Shown: positions 45,753 to 56,799, counted from the first letter of the stretch. The stretch: 64,000 nt of DNA from Sepiola atlantica (GCA_963556195.1 OY744516.1:32798093-32862092); one strand, 5' to 3'. Made by a program: numbers and translations. Notes: generated from the sequence alone by a model not told the origin.

Positions 45753-45779
45753 TCAGGTTGGAAAGAAAGTAATGTCGTT
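45753..45779 (+). repeat. mariner terminal inverted repeat (3' side of gene)
   Basis: Begins tcaggttggaaagaaagtaa; near-perfect inverse of 47,003-47,029. Confidence 0.92.
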
Positions 45780-45826
45780 TTTGTCCAACACATTTATTTC
45801 ATCTGAAACATTCACATTAAGGCATT

Positions 45827-46866
45827 TTAATCTTTACAATAATTTTCCTCATTTTCTATGACTTCTGTCCAAAGATCAACTAGCTTCTCGATGCCTTCTT
45901 CAAAACATTTCTCTGATTTTTGAGAGAAAAACAAATTTAGGTCATTTTTTAGTTGGTCGTCATTTTCATAAATTTTATTGTTTAAGTGATGCTGCAACGA
46001 CCGGAAAAGATGGTAGTCAGATGGAGCAATGTCAGGTGAATAAGACGGATGAGGCAAAACTTCCCAATTGAAACTCATGACCTTTTCCTGAGTGAGTTTT
46101 GCTGTGTGAGGTTTCGCGTTATCATGCTGAAGCACTACACCCTTCCTATTGAGTAATGCTGGTCGGTTTTTTTTTGATAGAGCAATTCTAATATCATTCA
46201 TGTGCGAACAATATTTTACTGCTGTGATTGTTTGATTAGGCTCTAGTAACTCATAATGAATCAGTCCTCTCATGTCCCACCATAAAGAGAGCATAACCTT
46301 CTTTGGGTGTAGTCCTTGTTTTGGAACAGGCTGTGGACTTTAATTTCGGTTTAACCATTGTCTTTTGTGTTGAGTATTCTTGTAAAGAACCCATTTTTCA
46401 TCTCCAGTCACAATTCTTTGCAAAAATGGTTCTCGATGATTCCTGGAAAGCATGATGTGCAAACAGTCAATCTTTGATTTCATTGAGCGTCGGTCAAATA
46501 GTGGGGAACCCAGTATCCAAGTTTTAAAACTTTTCCTAACTCGTGAAGGCATGAAATAATTATGGTAGGGTTTGTATTGAATTGTTGAGCTAATTTTCTG
46601 CTAGTTAACTTTGGATTGACCTCCACAGCATCTTTAATGACGTCTTTATCAATTGATTTTGGCCTTCCCGAACGTTGCCGATCTGACAGGTTAAAGTCCC
46701 CAGAGGAAAATTTTGCAAACCACTGTTAACATTTTCGATCATTCAGAACATTTATCCCATAGACAGTTCCAATATTCCTTGTAGCTTCTGCAGCTGAGTT
46801 TCCTTTTTTGAATTCATAGAGCATGCAATATCTCAGATGCTCCTCACTAATATCCAGTTTTTGACG
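45827..46866 (-). pseudogene. mariner transposase, inactivated
   Basis: The reading runs from about 46,866 (KLDISEEHLRYCMLYEFKKG, the N-terminal helix-turn-helix region) through SGRPKSIDKDVIKDAV to the catalytic part. IVTGDEKWVLYKN holds the first Asp, VVLQHDNAKPHTAK the second, SYSPDIAPSDYHLFRSL the third, spaced as in mariner DD34D transposases. Lesions are a stop right after NDRKC in the HTH region (46,724-46,726), a frame change between the LGKVLKLGYWVPH and MLSRNHREPFLQR segments, and a stop in KRQWLNRN*SPQPVPKQG (46,340-46,342). Both stops are TAA where a glutamine codon would fit the family. The protein ends at 45,827. Confidence 0.9.
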
Positions 46867-47002
46867 GCTGAGACCGTTAAACTTAATATGTTCCAACTAA
46901 TTACTATATCTGAAAGGCAAAGCAAGATATTAAGACACCAATTCACCAAAAGATCTAGAACTGTGTACAACTTAGGAGGCTGCAAAGTGATGAAGGAAAA
47001 AA

Positions 47003-47029
47003 TACGACATTACTTTCTTTCCAACCTGA
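47003..47029 (-). repeat. mariner terminal inverted repeat (5' side of gene)
   Basis: Inverse of the repeat at 45,753-45,779, followed by TA. Confidence 0.92.
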
Positions 47030-47034
47030 TATCT

Positions 47035-47355
47035 ATGCTCCCTTAAATTTCAACAGCAGTTCCTATTTTTTTTAGTTTGAAAAATTTTAAAAAATGAACA
47101 GAAAACTCAATTAGAGATTTATCAAAATCTGTCATGAAAAATTGAATTCCTTAGAAAAAAACTGATTTGAATTATATTTTCAAATTCTTTAGTATAATTG
47201 TTTGATTTTCTATAGAGACTTTCCCCTTTAAGTATTTATAGATATAATAATTTTAATAACAAAAATAAAAATGAATCAAAATATAGAATAAATAATCAAA
47301 ATAACAGATGCTATTACTTTAACCAATGAAACATAAGTAACAATATATTATTCCA
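47035..47355. other. AT-rich spacer
   Basis: Nothing recognised between the mariner and the U2-derived repeat. Confidence 0.4.
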
Positions 47356-47361
47356 TTCTCA

Positions 47362-47575
47362 TTAATTGTACAGGTCCCTATTTACTTGCCTCCCCACAAG
47401 GGCAGAGTTAGACACAATGTCAGTTTTTAATGTGGGGAAAATCCAAAAAGGGGCTACTGGATTAGGACAAAATAAAAATTGCCTTAGTCTAGAAAGAATT
47501 TTTTTCTTCACTGACCTAGGACAGAACAGATGAAATGTAGTGTCAGAACAGATACTACACTTGGAATTATTTATT
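47362..47575 (-). mobile_element. U2-derived SINE-like repeat, short (B) form, minus strand
   Basis: Minus-strand reading: aagtgtagtatctgttctga, a second ctgttctgt, ttctagactaaggcaatttt, ggattttccccacatt, then the tail tgtctaactctgcccttgtg and gggaggcaagtaaatagg. The U2 head is incomplete. A separate scrap with cttttggctaagatcaaagt lies at about 47,762-47,790 on the same strand. Confidence 0.75.
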
Positions 47576-47799
47576 TGCAAAAAATATAATAACATTTAAA
47601 TTTTAAACAAATTAGGCACGAGACCATAAAAAATGTAGGAAGTGGGGTGTTGTTGGTTATCTTCTGTCTATTCTACTCCTAGCTAGGATCATTGCAGTCA
47701 CCACAATACCACATTTACTCTTGTGACCATCCTACTTCAAATATTACCAAGGGGTTGAACATTTTACTTTGATCTTAGCCAAAAGTACAGGTCTACCCA

Positions 47800-48065
47800 C
47801 AAGATATCCTCAATACCCTGATGATGACTGTGAATCAAAAGCTCAGATAATAAATAAGCACATGATTTGTTTTGTACTAATGAGTCACTACTTATCAAGG
47901 CTTGAAGGCCACTAGAGGATAAGGGTTAATGGTTTGTGTAGGGTGGACGGTGAGACAAGCACCTTGAGGATTGGAGATGATGGTTGAAACTGGGCAATAT
48001 TTGATTATTTAAGAGAATGGCTCAACAAGAATTTGTTAACATTGGACTTGAAAACGACCCTATTA
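47800..48065. other. No recognised gene
   Basis: Mixed composition without motif, just left of the foldback. Confidence 0.35.
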
Positions 48066-48070
48066 TATTT

Positions 48071-48220
48071 GTATAATTTTGGTTATTTGGACTACGTTTC
48101 TCATCATTTCGGCTGCTGTAACCTCCGGCCTCCGACCTTCTTCGAACTCATGAATATTTCAGGGAAACGTGATGATAAAACTCAAAATGAGAAATGTAGT
48201 CCGAAAAACGAAAATTATAC
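48071..48220 (-). mobile_element. Foldback related to 14,077-14,208, hammerhead-like core decayed
   Basis: Arms of 34 bases (48,071-48,104 and 48,187-48,220) are inverted copies with about four mismatches and share the gtagtccgaa and aattatac motifs with the 14.1-kb element. On the minus strand the loop side carries tcgaagaagg and cagccgaaat, matching in position the CTGAAGA and GAAAC blocks of the other copy but mutated. ggttacagc is shared between the two. Confidence 0.62.
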
Positions 48221-48359
48221 GAATTATCAGTCCTCATCTAAAAGCTTCAGAAATATAAGACCCTGTTGTAGTCAGCTGGGAAATAGCTCCAGGGTATTGT
48301 GTTATACAGACGGGTATTTCTTGGAAAGAAACTCTGCTCATGTAAGTTCTATTTAGCTC

Positions 48360-49375
48360 CAGGTACATCTAAGAAAAAAGGAAACTTATTTATAGTGGTT
48401 TTAGCTAAGCAAGTTTAGTGTGAACGTTTTACGGGGGAGGGGGGGGGTAGAGATTGAAGCTCAGTAATTTTGGATGTTTCTTTCATTCTTTATATTAAGA
48501 ATTGAAAAAAATTGTCTGATTCTTAGAAAAGTTTATGAAAACACAAGCGTTATAATGCTTCTTTTTATTTTAACCTTTGTTTAAATGTCTTTATACACAT
48601 GCTATCAATCTATCGACTTGTCGATGAAAAAGTTAACATCGTGGAAGCATAATTCTCAGAACTGCTTCTCTTGTATGGTATAAACGAAGTGTATTTCATT
48701 AAAAATTTTCTTGCTTATTTTTTCAGCTTTCCTGCGACAAACATTGTTGATTTTTCCAGACGAGAGTTGGAAATCTGTTAAACCTTTCCCAGGTGTATTC
48801 TGATCATTCCACGTTTGTTTCTTCTCTATAAGGTAAAAAAAAAAGTTTTGTTTTCCTTTCCTTCAGTTAAACTTGTCTTTTTATCTGATGCAAACATTTG
48901 CTAAACATTTATAAATAAAAAAAAAATAGAAAAAAAAAAAAGGATAACATATCCATCAACCCAATTATACAAAATTTGTTTTGTTTTCATTGGTCTGGAA
49001 TATCACTAAAGAAAACAAAAATAAAATGTTTTCTTTTCTCTTATCTCGTTTTTTTTTTCCTCATTGACAAAGAAACATTTTCTTAATCAAAGACCAACAG
49101 AAAAAAAGGCACTCTGCATAAATCCCTGTCATCTGCCACTTCTAATCTATTCTCTGATCTGTTGTTAAATTCTATCTGAGGTGAAAGGTTAATATTTGTT
49201 GTTTTTTGTTTGCTATTCAATACAAAGGGGATTTTAAAGCAACACGTTTTGTACAATCAAAACAAAATCAAACCTATTAATAGAATTATTTTTGTAATTA
49301 TTAAATAAGTCCAAACAAAAAAAGTCATCTCCAACCAAATGTACAATATAAACAAGCCGCCCATGCGTGGTCCCC
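48360..49375. other. No recognised gene
   Basis: AT-rich with A runs (48,917-48,940). Short frames only. Confidence 0.4.
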
Positions 49376-49379
49376 CTTT

Positions 49380-49985
49380 TTATGTGACTTGATGTGGCGA
49401 GTGTAAAATGCAATAAATTTGGGCAATTTGGGGCATTTTTTACCTCCCTTTGACCCTCTGGGGGCGAGAACCAGAATTTATCTGAGTTCAAGGATACTCA
49501 TTTTTATATCCAGAACAATTGCCTCTACATTTTGACCAAGTTTCAGAAAAATTGAATGTATGGATCAAACGTTATGGGAGGAAAGGGTCATTTTTTGCCA
49601 TTTTAAGGGGCTTTTGACCCCCTGGGGGCGCGAACCAGATTTTTTCCAAGGTCGGCGATACTTATTTTCTATTAGGAACAATTGCCTCCACATTTTGATC
49701 AAGTTTCAGAGAAATTGAATGGATGGATGAAAAGTTATGGGGCAAAAAATGTCATTTTTTTTGCGATTTCGGGGCCTTTTGACCCCCTGGAGGGCTAACC
49801 AGATTTTTTTTCGAAAATCAGAGAATGTCACTTTCTAACCTGACCAAAGTTACAACTTCATGCAAAATTTCAGAGAAATTCAATGGATGGTTGCGGAGAA
49901 AAATCCAGACGGACGGACGGACGGACAGAAATACCTCAAAACATAGGTGTCTGTCCCAATTTTATAAATCGGGGGACCAAAAAAT
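49380..49985 (+). repeat. 165-bp tandem repeats ending in a GGAC tract
   Basis: The phrase tttgaccc(c/t)ctgg...aaccagattt occurs at 49,449, 49,613 and 49,778, a period of 164-165 bases, with a conserved ttcagagaaattgaatg-atgg segment in each unit. It ends with (GGAC)n at about 49,909-49,925 and then ctgtcccaattttataaatc. Similar GGAC-tailed units are, to my knowledge, common in molluscan genomes. No coding sequence. Confidence 0.82.
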
Positions 49986-50081
49986 ATCTATAAGTGCCCA
50001 TAGATAGACATATAGGTTTGCACTCATATCATTCCAGTAATCATAGGTAGTACCGAGTTTATGAAAAAGAATTTCATCGCC

Positions 50082-50430
50082 TTGGTCTTTTTGGCTAAGA
50101 TCAAAGTGTAGTATCTGTTCTGATGGATACTGCACCCCATAGACTGGTATTGTCTTGTCCTTTAGGGCTTGATTTACGTCGGTCTATGGGTCTGTCCTGT
50201 GCAGTTCTAGGAGGTCCACCCTCCCAGACTTCGCCTCCCCTCTTTGGGGAGGAGTAAGTAGTTTATTGCTTACTGTCTGAGGTGCCCCTACCGGGGAATG
50301 CCGACGGGGCTGCCCAGGCAATTTTTAAATCCCACTTTCCCGATCCGACCTTGGGTTACATCTTGTGGGAGTAAGATTTAAACTGGCCTTGTGCCTAACT
50401 CCTGGAGAGGAGTAAATCAATACCCAGGGT
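50082..50430 (+). mobile_element. U2-derived SINE-like repeat, long (A) form
   Basis: Best-preserved long copy. Head: ggtctttttggctaagatca then aagtgtagtatctgttctga (U2 nucleotides about 12-45, with GTAGTA kept). Body: gcaccccatagactggtatt, ggtctatgggtctgtcctgt, aggaggtccaccctcccag, cgcctcccctctttgggga, ggggaatgccgacggggct. Tail: aactggccttgtgcctaact and cctggagaggagtaaatc. After it, ccaagtacaagagagatc and aaagggacggttag resemble 63,830-63,870 after a short-form copy. Confidence 0.85.
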
Positions 50431-50737
50431 ACCAAGTACAAGAGAGATCCAAACAATTACGCTTAAAGGGACGGTTAGAATTCTAAAAATATCTCCGTTG
50501 GAATCTCTGAAATAGCAGGTTACTGTCTGGCATCTGAGCCCCCCCCCCCCCCCCCTATCCACTAGTTTCTATAGCAAGTATTCCTGAATGAAGTTGAATT
50601 GCTAGTTCTATGTTTAAGGATATGTTATTTCAGAATTTTTCTCACAATAGACTAGTTGCTCTACCCAGACTAGGGGTGTAAACTCTTTTTCTAATTGGCT
50701 AATTGCTGAGGGAAGAAGAGTGAAACGGTCTCAATAG

Positions 50738-50935
50738 GCCTGGTCTTTTGGCTAAGATCAAAGCATAGTATCTGATACTACATTTGCCCTGTGTCAGTGA
50801 AGGAAAAATTCTTATAGACTGAGGCCATTTTTATTTTTGTTCTAATCCAGAGTGTCCCTTTTTGGGAGCTGGATTTTCCCCACATTAAAAACTCTGCCCT
50901 TGTAGGGAAACAAGTAAATAGGGACTCAATAATCC
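50738..50935 (+). mobile_element. U2-derived SINE-like repeat, short (B) form
   Basis: Head cctggtcttttggctaagat then caaagcatagtatctgatac. Body tatagactgaggccattttt and gggagctggattttcccc. Tail aaactctgcccttgtaggga and aacaagtaaatagg. It lies about 300 bases after a long-form copy, in the same orientation. Confidence 0.8.
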
Positions 50936-50939
50936 TGGT

Positions 50940-51510
50940 GGCACTTAAGCACCTCTTCAGTAACATTACACTACATGCACATCCATATGTACTTTATAAA
51001 CTTACTAGTAAAATACTCATTCCCGAACAGGTCCATACTATGTTAATCATTTGTTTTTTACGCTTACCAAATAATCTTGTTAATAAATTGTTGACATTTA
51101 AGTAAATCCTCAATGGTGTATTTGATAAATATTAGATACTTAAATAATTCATTTTTTTAAAGCAATAAACAATAGCCATTGTAAACATGCAGAAACTTCA
51201 AAGTAAAGTTGAAGAAGAAATAAATTAGAAAAGAATTTATTTTAAACCAACTAAGATGAATCCGCATTTTTGGGTCAAACTTAATTTTCGTAACATTTTG
51301 TAAAGAAATGTATTAACCTTTTTGAAAATACGTTTGCATTAGAAACCACCATTTCAGCTGTTTTCGTTGTCAATTTGATAAATTTAATTTTAATTTTGAA
51401 ATTCATACATATTTTTTTAATAGTTGTCTCATAATTTTAAAATGTTTAAATTTAGAAAAATAATTTTGCATTCTCGTCAGTAACTGAATTGACTAAACAT
51501 GTAGCAGCAC
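50940..51510. other. AT-rich spacer
   Basis: No gene or repeat recognised. Confidence 0.4.
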
Positions 51511-51514
51511 AAAA

Positions 51515-51739
51515 TACGCCGGTTTTCTTGACAGATTTGTATTCCAACCGATCGCTGTGAAGACAAGTGCAGCGATAGGCCCTGTCATGCATGATTTCAT
51601 CAATCGCCTTGGTCTATTAATGAAGTGCCACACCAAGGACAAGGAATCGACTTGGCTTTACGAGTGCCTCTCCTTCGCTTCTATTCGAGGGAATGTCTTG
51701 AGCCTGCTCTCAGCCTGCCAAAGCCAGCAAGACATCTGA
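51515..51739 (+). pseudogene. Retroelement-associated C-terminal fragment
   Basis: An open stretch less AT-rich than its flanks reads GFLDRFVFQPIAVKTSAAIG, PVMHDFINRLGLLMKC and WLYECLSFASIRGNVLSLL, ending with a TGA at 51,737-51,739. The pattern FxPxAVxT...FxxxLG...LSxAxxRGNxxxLL resembles a C-terminal segment I remember from many animal retroelement proteins and orphan multi-copy proteins. No start or upstream domain is present. Family identity is from memory and unverified; it is probably a broken mobile-element gene. Confidence 0.5.
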
Positions 51740-51744
51740 TGAAA

Positions 51745-52223
51745 CTTCCTGATGTTTTGAATATAGGCTTTTTACATTTGGTGGCCTGAAAAAGATTTTT
51801 ATGAACTTTTAAATTTAACTCCTGTTTTGTTAAATGTTGAATTAAAGCAGTATCCGGGCCCCCGTCTCATACCTTACTTTCCAATTTAAAAAAAAAGAAA
51901 AATATACAAAGCGTTATCTGGTCGGCTAATCTCTTTGGTTGTTAATCATATTAACAAAAATCTGAAATAATATTCAATGTGATTCAATAAAGTATAAAAT
52001 AAATTAAGAATTTTATGATAGAAATGTGATTGAATTTATCTTTAATAGATTATATTCATATTAGCATGAACTTTTTCTGGTTATTCAAGATATTTTTACA
52101 TGTTATCTTCGGTTACTAAACTAACTACTCATTTTAATTATCTATTTATTAAAAAATAATTTCTATATTTATATTCTCACTTCTTTATTGTCTATTAGTT
52201 CCTACATACTTTTATTTATTGTA

Positions 52224-52262
<39 letters not shown>

Positions 52263-54770
52263 GTAAAGAATTAGTTACAGTTAATCATGCTTTCATAACG
52301 CCTATTTAATAGGTCAGCCCTGTTGTGAAATGTCATAACTAGTTTTTCATCAAGACAAACAAAACATGGATCATTTAAAGACCTACAAATATTACTTAAA
52401 AACAAAAATTCCACTTGACAACTTCATTAAAAATCCAAAAGATCTCTCAATGATATAATCACAAATTTCAAAAATATTTTACTTTTGCTTGGAAAATAAT
52501 TAGCTTATTCTTGTATAAATCGGCTTATATTTCCTTTTTATCCTTTTATGATTCGATTGCATTTTTCCTTTTTCTTTCTTTTACAAATATTCACACTTTA
52601 TCATAAAAAGTCAGCACCTATTCAATCTTGTGAAAAATCTAATTTTCTGGACTAATTGAAAGGATAAGTATGTTTTTTAAGTAGGTGTTAAGTAAGTGTC
52701 TTAAATCCTTATAAGTAGTCTTTCAAGTCTTCTGTTCTTAAGGAATGCCTACTCTACAATCACACTTAACACAAGGAGTTATTTTCTGTAAAAAAGAAAC
52801 AACCAAATCAATTGAATACTATCATTATGCACACAGGCATGACTTTCCATAAATACTCGTATATATGCTGATAGCTTTTGAATTTAGTGAGTCCACGAAT
52901 TTGATTTCAACGAATCCCTGCGAAATTTGTTATAATTCCAGGAAGGAGATTAAAAAAGAAAATAAGAAAATAGTCCTTATATATTTTCTTTTTCTCTTAC
53001 ATAAATCGAATAACAGTATAAATGTGAATTATTCACCCTCTCCCCTGCAGAAGGGATCAGATGACTAGAATTCAAGAAAGAACATTTCAAAGAAGGGTTA
53101 ACCCTAAAAAGCTGCTATTGATGTTCTGAGGACAGCCTGTTACGGTGAAGGGTGAGAATAAGGTTCTGAGCTGAGAATCCTTGTTCACAGCCAAGAAATG
53201 TATTTTCCTGATCCTGGTCACAAAATTAAATTGTTCAGTTATAAAGAAAACGGTGGGTAGGTTAGGTCGACAGTCCTTATAGTTAACTTCAAATGGTGGG
53301 GAAGTGTAATAAAAAAGAACAAAAAAAAGACTCCATCCCTCCTCCCCAGAGGTAAAAGAGAACCCACACCCCTGACGAGTTTTCTGTCTGCATTACAATG
53401 TATGTTTTTTTTAATTTTTTTTTTTAAGTAGTATGCATGGATAAGATGTTACGTTCTTTCAGATTTTTATACATCTCCGACGCAGGATGTGTAGCTATCA
53501 GCATTTCTGATAATACGCAAATAAATGATGGATCTTTTTCTACATGTAACCCACTATCAAAATCTGAGCAAACTCCTAAACTACTGATGATCACTCAGAA
53601 TACTCCATTCCTCTCCATATAATGCAGTATGGACTTGCCACTTGGCGGGGCCATTCCCTTTGTTGGCTCGAGATATTTTAGTGCAAATATTGTCTATTCA
53701 GTATCTGTGCTGAGAACATGAACGCAGTGTTTTAATTACTTACTGGCTGAAACTAGATGTGCCAGCTAATATATATATCTATATAATAAAATAATGTTTT
53801 TTCTCCATGCAACTTCAGACATCATAGCTCAGCAAAACAAGTGCTATATAGAATTTCAATAGGGTCATGTTTTATGCCAATAATTGATGTGTGTTTTTAG
53901 AAATCATCTACGTTTAATTCAATTTCATATTTTTCTACATTAATTTAGGCTTGTACGTACAGATAGTTGGAGTAACTTTTACTCACACCCAAAAATCTAC
54001 TCGTTTGATTATTAAAAAGTTTTATAAATAAATAAAAAAAACACAAAAAACGCATCCTACATTAAAAAATAAATATTTCTTAAAATAAATCTTTCCCAGC
54101 GAGCTTTAGTATCCGTTTGTTTACAAAATGCCATGTGCGGTAAGGTCAACCAGTATAGACCGAATTTTGTCTCTTTTCGTCTTTCCAATTTCCGGGGTTC
54201 TTATTCTCTATATGATCCTACTTTTCTCTGCTATGACCATCATTTCTTTTTCGTAATCCTTGCTATGTCCTTTCACCCATTATACCATTACTAACTAAAT
54301 ATAGGTCTCTCCCTAAATCATACGTTTTCTACTTATACAGCGACCGAGGAGAGAAAAGTTTAAGTATAGTATCAGAACAGATACTACACTTCAACGTTGA
54401 TTCTATTTTGAAATGTAAAATAAAAATAAACCAAAATATAAAATAATTTAATCGGCATTAACCTGGGAAAATATAAAATAATGATTTAATTTAATAAAAA
54501 ATGTTAGAGGATAGATAAAAAAAAAAAAACTTGTCTCACATGACTCAAATCAACCAATCAATCGCAACTAGTTAAAATGAAAGAAAATCGACTGCCTTGA
54601 ATATTAAAAAAAAATATAAACAGGTGCTTATTTTTACATCCCCTCTGAATATTATATCAACTAATATATAAATAAATAAATCTATAAATATGTATATATA
54701 GTAATAAGTTTTAATACTACACATATAAAACAATAGGTTTAAGGCTCCTAAAAATCATACTAGAATTGTT
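51745..54770. other. No recognised gene
   Basis: AT-rich. Contains the TA tract at 52,226-52,259, short frames without motif, and at 54,365-54,397 a scrap with tagtatcagaacagatacta that resembles the U2-derived repeats. Confidence 0.4.
52226..52259. repeat. (TA)n microsatellite
   Basis: About sixteen TA units. Confidence 0.9.
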
Positions 54771-54778
54771 CATATGGA

Positions 54779-54875
54779 CCCATGGTGCAATGGATGAAAG
54801 TGCTAAGTAATAATCAGTTTTATGTGACATTCTTCTGGTAGTATAAGATTCAGTTCTCAGTACAGACTATACTAA
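54779..54875 (+). mobile_element. Possible tRNA-derived SINE head
   Basis: catggtgcaatggatgaaag resembles a Pol III A box, and agattcagttctc, about 60 bases later, a weak B box. No target duplication or tail seen. Confidence 0.3.
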
Positions 54876-54879
54876 GGAT

Positions 54880-56045
54880 ATAATTACGAATTACTTAAGA
54901 CTTCTACTTGGTCATGATTGATGGAACCAGAGCAAAAGAAAGAATAAATGAAGAGACATTTTCTTTTTATATTTGAATCAGATTTTCCCAAGAATATTAG
55001 TGTAAGTAACTTTACAGCTCTGATGATGCTTGAACATTGCATGCTAAGCCCAGAATCCGCATCAACAGCTGCGACACCACTTCCACTTTCAAAGTGTACA
55101 TAAAAAGTTTTATGTCACAAGTGCTCTCGACAGAGGATGCTTGGCAATTCTAAGTAATCAGCCAGCAAAAACATTTTTATTTTCAATTTCACGGCACGAT
55201 TTTAAAATCCAGCATTAAATTAACAAATCTCTCAAGAATTGATGTCTCGTTTTAAAGTATAAAAGACACTTGTGAAATGTACACTTACAATTAAACTCAC
55301 CTAAAACGTTTTAAATAATTCTTAAATAGAAATTATTTGTAATTCACTTTAAAACAGATATTTTGTATATAATTGTATTTTTAGCATCCCCAATTTTATT
55401 TCAACAAGATATAGTTGACTCATATTAAAACAAAAAAATAAATAAATTAAAACTGTAAAAATATTTACTTGCACAAATATTAAATTTACTCCTTACATTG
55501 ATATGAAGAAAAAAAATTATCTTGCAAATACTTGTAATTTTCCTCTCCGGTGTTTTCTAACATAAAATGTACAGTTTTATTTCTTGTTTGCCTTTTTGAC
55601 CTCTCACCATTCCAGTCGTTATTTATAGGCCACTTTAATGAAGTGGGCAAAGAAGATGCTGAATCAATTGCTGGAATCAGCAAAGAAAATATAGTATTTT
55701 GCAGCAATGACATTTAACAAGATGTTAGCATGTAGTGAATGTTAAACTCAAGGATTGAATATCAATGGTGATAATTTGATGGCTGATATCATTGACACTT
55801 AGATTTGCTTTTGAAAATTGTTGAGTGGGAAATATTAGAAATTGCCAACTAGAATTTTACCTTCAATATGAAAAAAAAAAATCTGATAGCATGCTCTCTG
55901 GTGAGCTTCACCACATGATTGAGAACAGAACTTCTGCTCAGGGAGTAGTTGTTCTGTTGTGTTAACACATGTCGATTAGCAGGTTATACTGAAGTACATG
56001 CTAAAGGTTTCTTCAGGGCTATTTTATTTTTTTTGTTCAGGGAGG
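54880..56045. other. No recognised gene
   Basis: AT-rich, short frames only. Confidence 0.4.
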
Positions 56046-56054
56046 TTTGCTATC

Positions 56055-56175
56055 CTCTCATCACTGCCTAGTATTCCTAAATGGTTACCCATCTGGTACT
56101 GGTCAGGCTCGAAGTTGGTTAACTTTGGTGATCTAATGAGAACCGTTGTTTCAACCTGATTATGTCTTATATGAT
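56055..56175 (-). mobile_element. 5S-rRNA-derived relic (pseudogene or SINE3-like head)
   Basis: Read on the minus strand it aligns across most of 5S rRNA: cattaGATCaccaaagtTAA (the GATCTCGTCTGATCTCGGAAGCTAA region), cgagcctgaccagtacc (GGGCCTGGTTAGTACTTGG region), gatgggtaacc (GATGGGAGACC) and aggaatacta (GGGAATACC). Identity is roughly 65 percent by eye, so it is not a working 5S gene. The internal promoter region is partly kept. It could be a 5S-derived SINE; the sequence beyond its 3' end was not assigned. Confidence 0.6.
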
Positions 56176-56179
56176 ACTC

Positions 56180-56715
56180 CTAAAAAAAAAAAAATTTTCA
56201 TATCACAGGAAAAAGTTTGATAACTACAGGAGACAGGCACTGTTTCGATGCTGTCAAAGACCTTTAAACCAAACAGAATGTAAAAGTGTGTGTGTGTGTG
56301 TGAGAGAGAGAGAGGAAAAAAAATAAAATAAACAAACACACTACAACAGCTAGGTCAAAATCCGGCGGGAAGATAGATCAATAGATTGAATGGGTAACAT
56401 GAAGACAAGTACCAAATGCAGACAAAAGAAAAAGATAGAAAGAGGAAGAAATTTTGAACAGTAAAATATTAAGCTATGCAAAATCTATATCATATTTTTT
56501 ACATTTGGTTTGTTTTTGCATATCAACCTCAATGGGTCATTTTATGTCGGCCAAAAGTAAAAATAAAATAATCATTTTTTTCTAATTTGTTTTTGTAATC
56601 CGATTTGGTAGAAAGCTCTGATTTTTTTCAGAGTCTTTGTAGAAAGCAGGTGGAGTATTTATATTTTTTGTGAAATTTTATCGCATCATAATTTTATAGT
56701 TTTGCTATCACATGT
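56180..56715. other. No recognised gene
   Basis: Contains a TG then GA dinucleotide tract at 56,287-56,312. Otherwise unremarkable AT-rich sequence. Confidence 0.4.
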
Positions 56716-56799
56716 ATATTGTATTGTTTTAGAAATCATGGAAATATCAATATTTTTGATAATCTTACTATTTCCACCCACTTGCATTCCTTTTTCTTT

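Larger units (their letters stand above)
45753..47029 (-). mobile_element. mariner DNA transposon, 1,277 bp, TA-flanked
   Basis: Terminal inverted repeats start tcaggttggaaagaaagtaa and match for about 27 bases (45,753-45,779 and 47,003-47,029). TA dinucleotides lie immediately outside both ends (45,751-45,752 and 47,030-47,031), the target duplication expected of Tc1/mariner. Length fits a complete mariner. The gene is on the minus strand and carries inactivating changes. The well-matched ends suggest it could still be mobilised in trans or is a fairly young insertion. Confidence 0.93.

Noticed and set aside
56055..56175. Functional 5S rRNA gene
   Set aside because: About 65 percent identity by eye with many changes in paired regions; no T-run terminator at the right place was confirmed.
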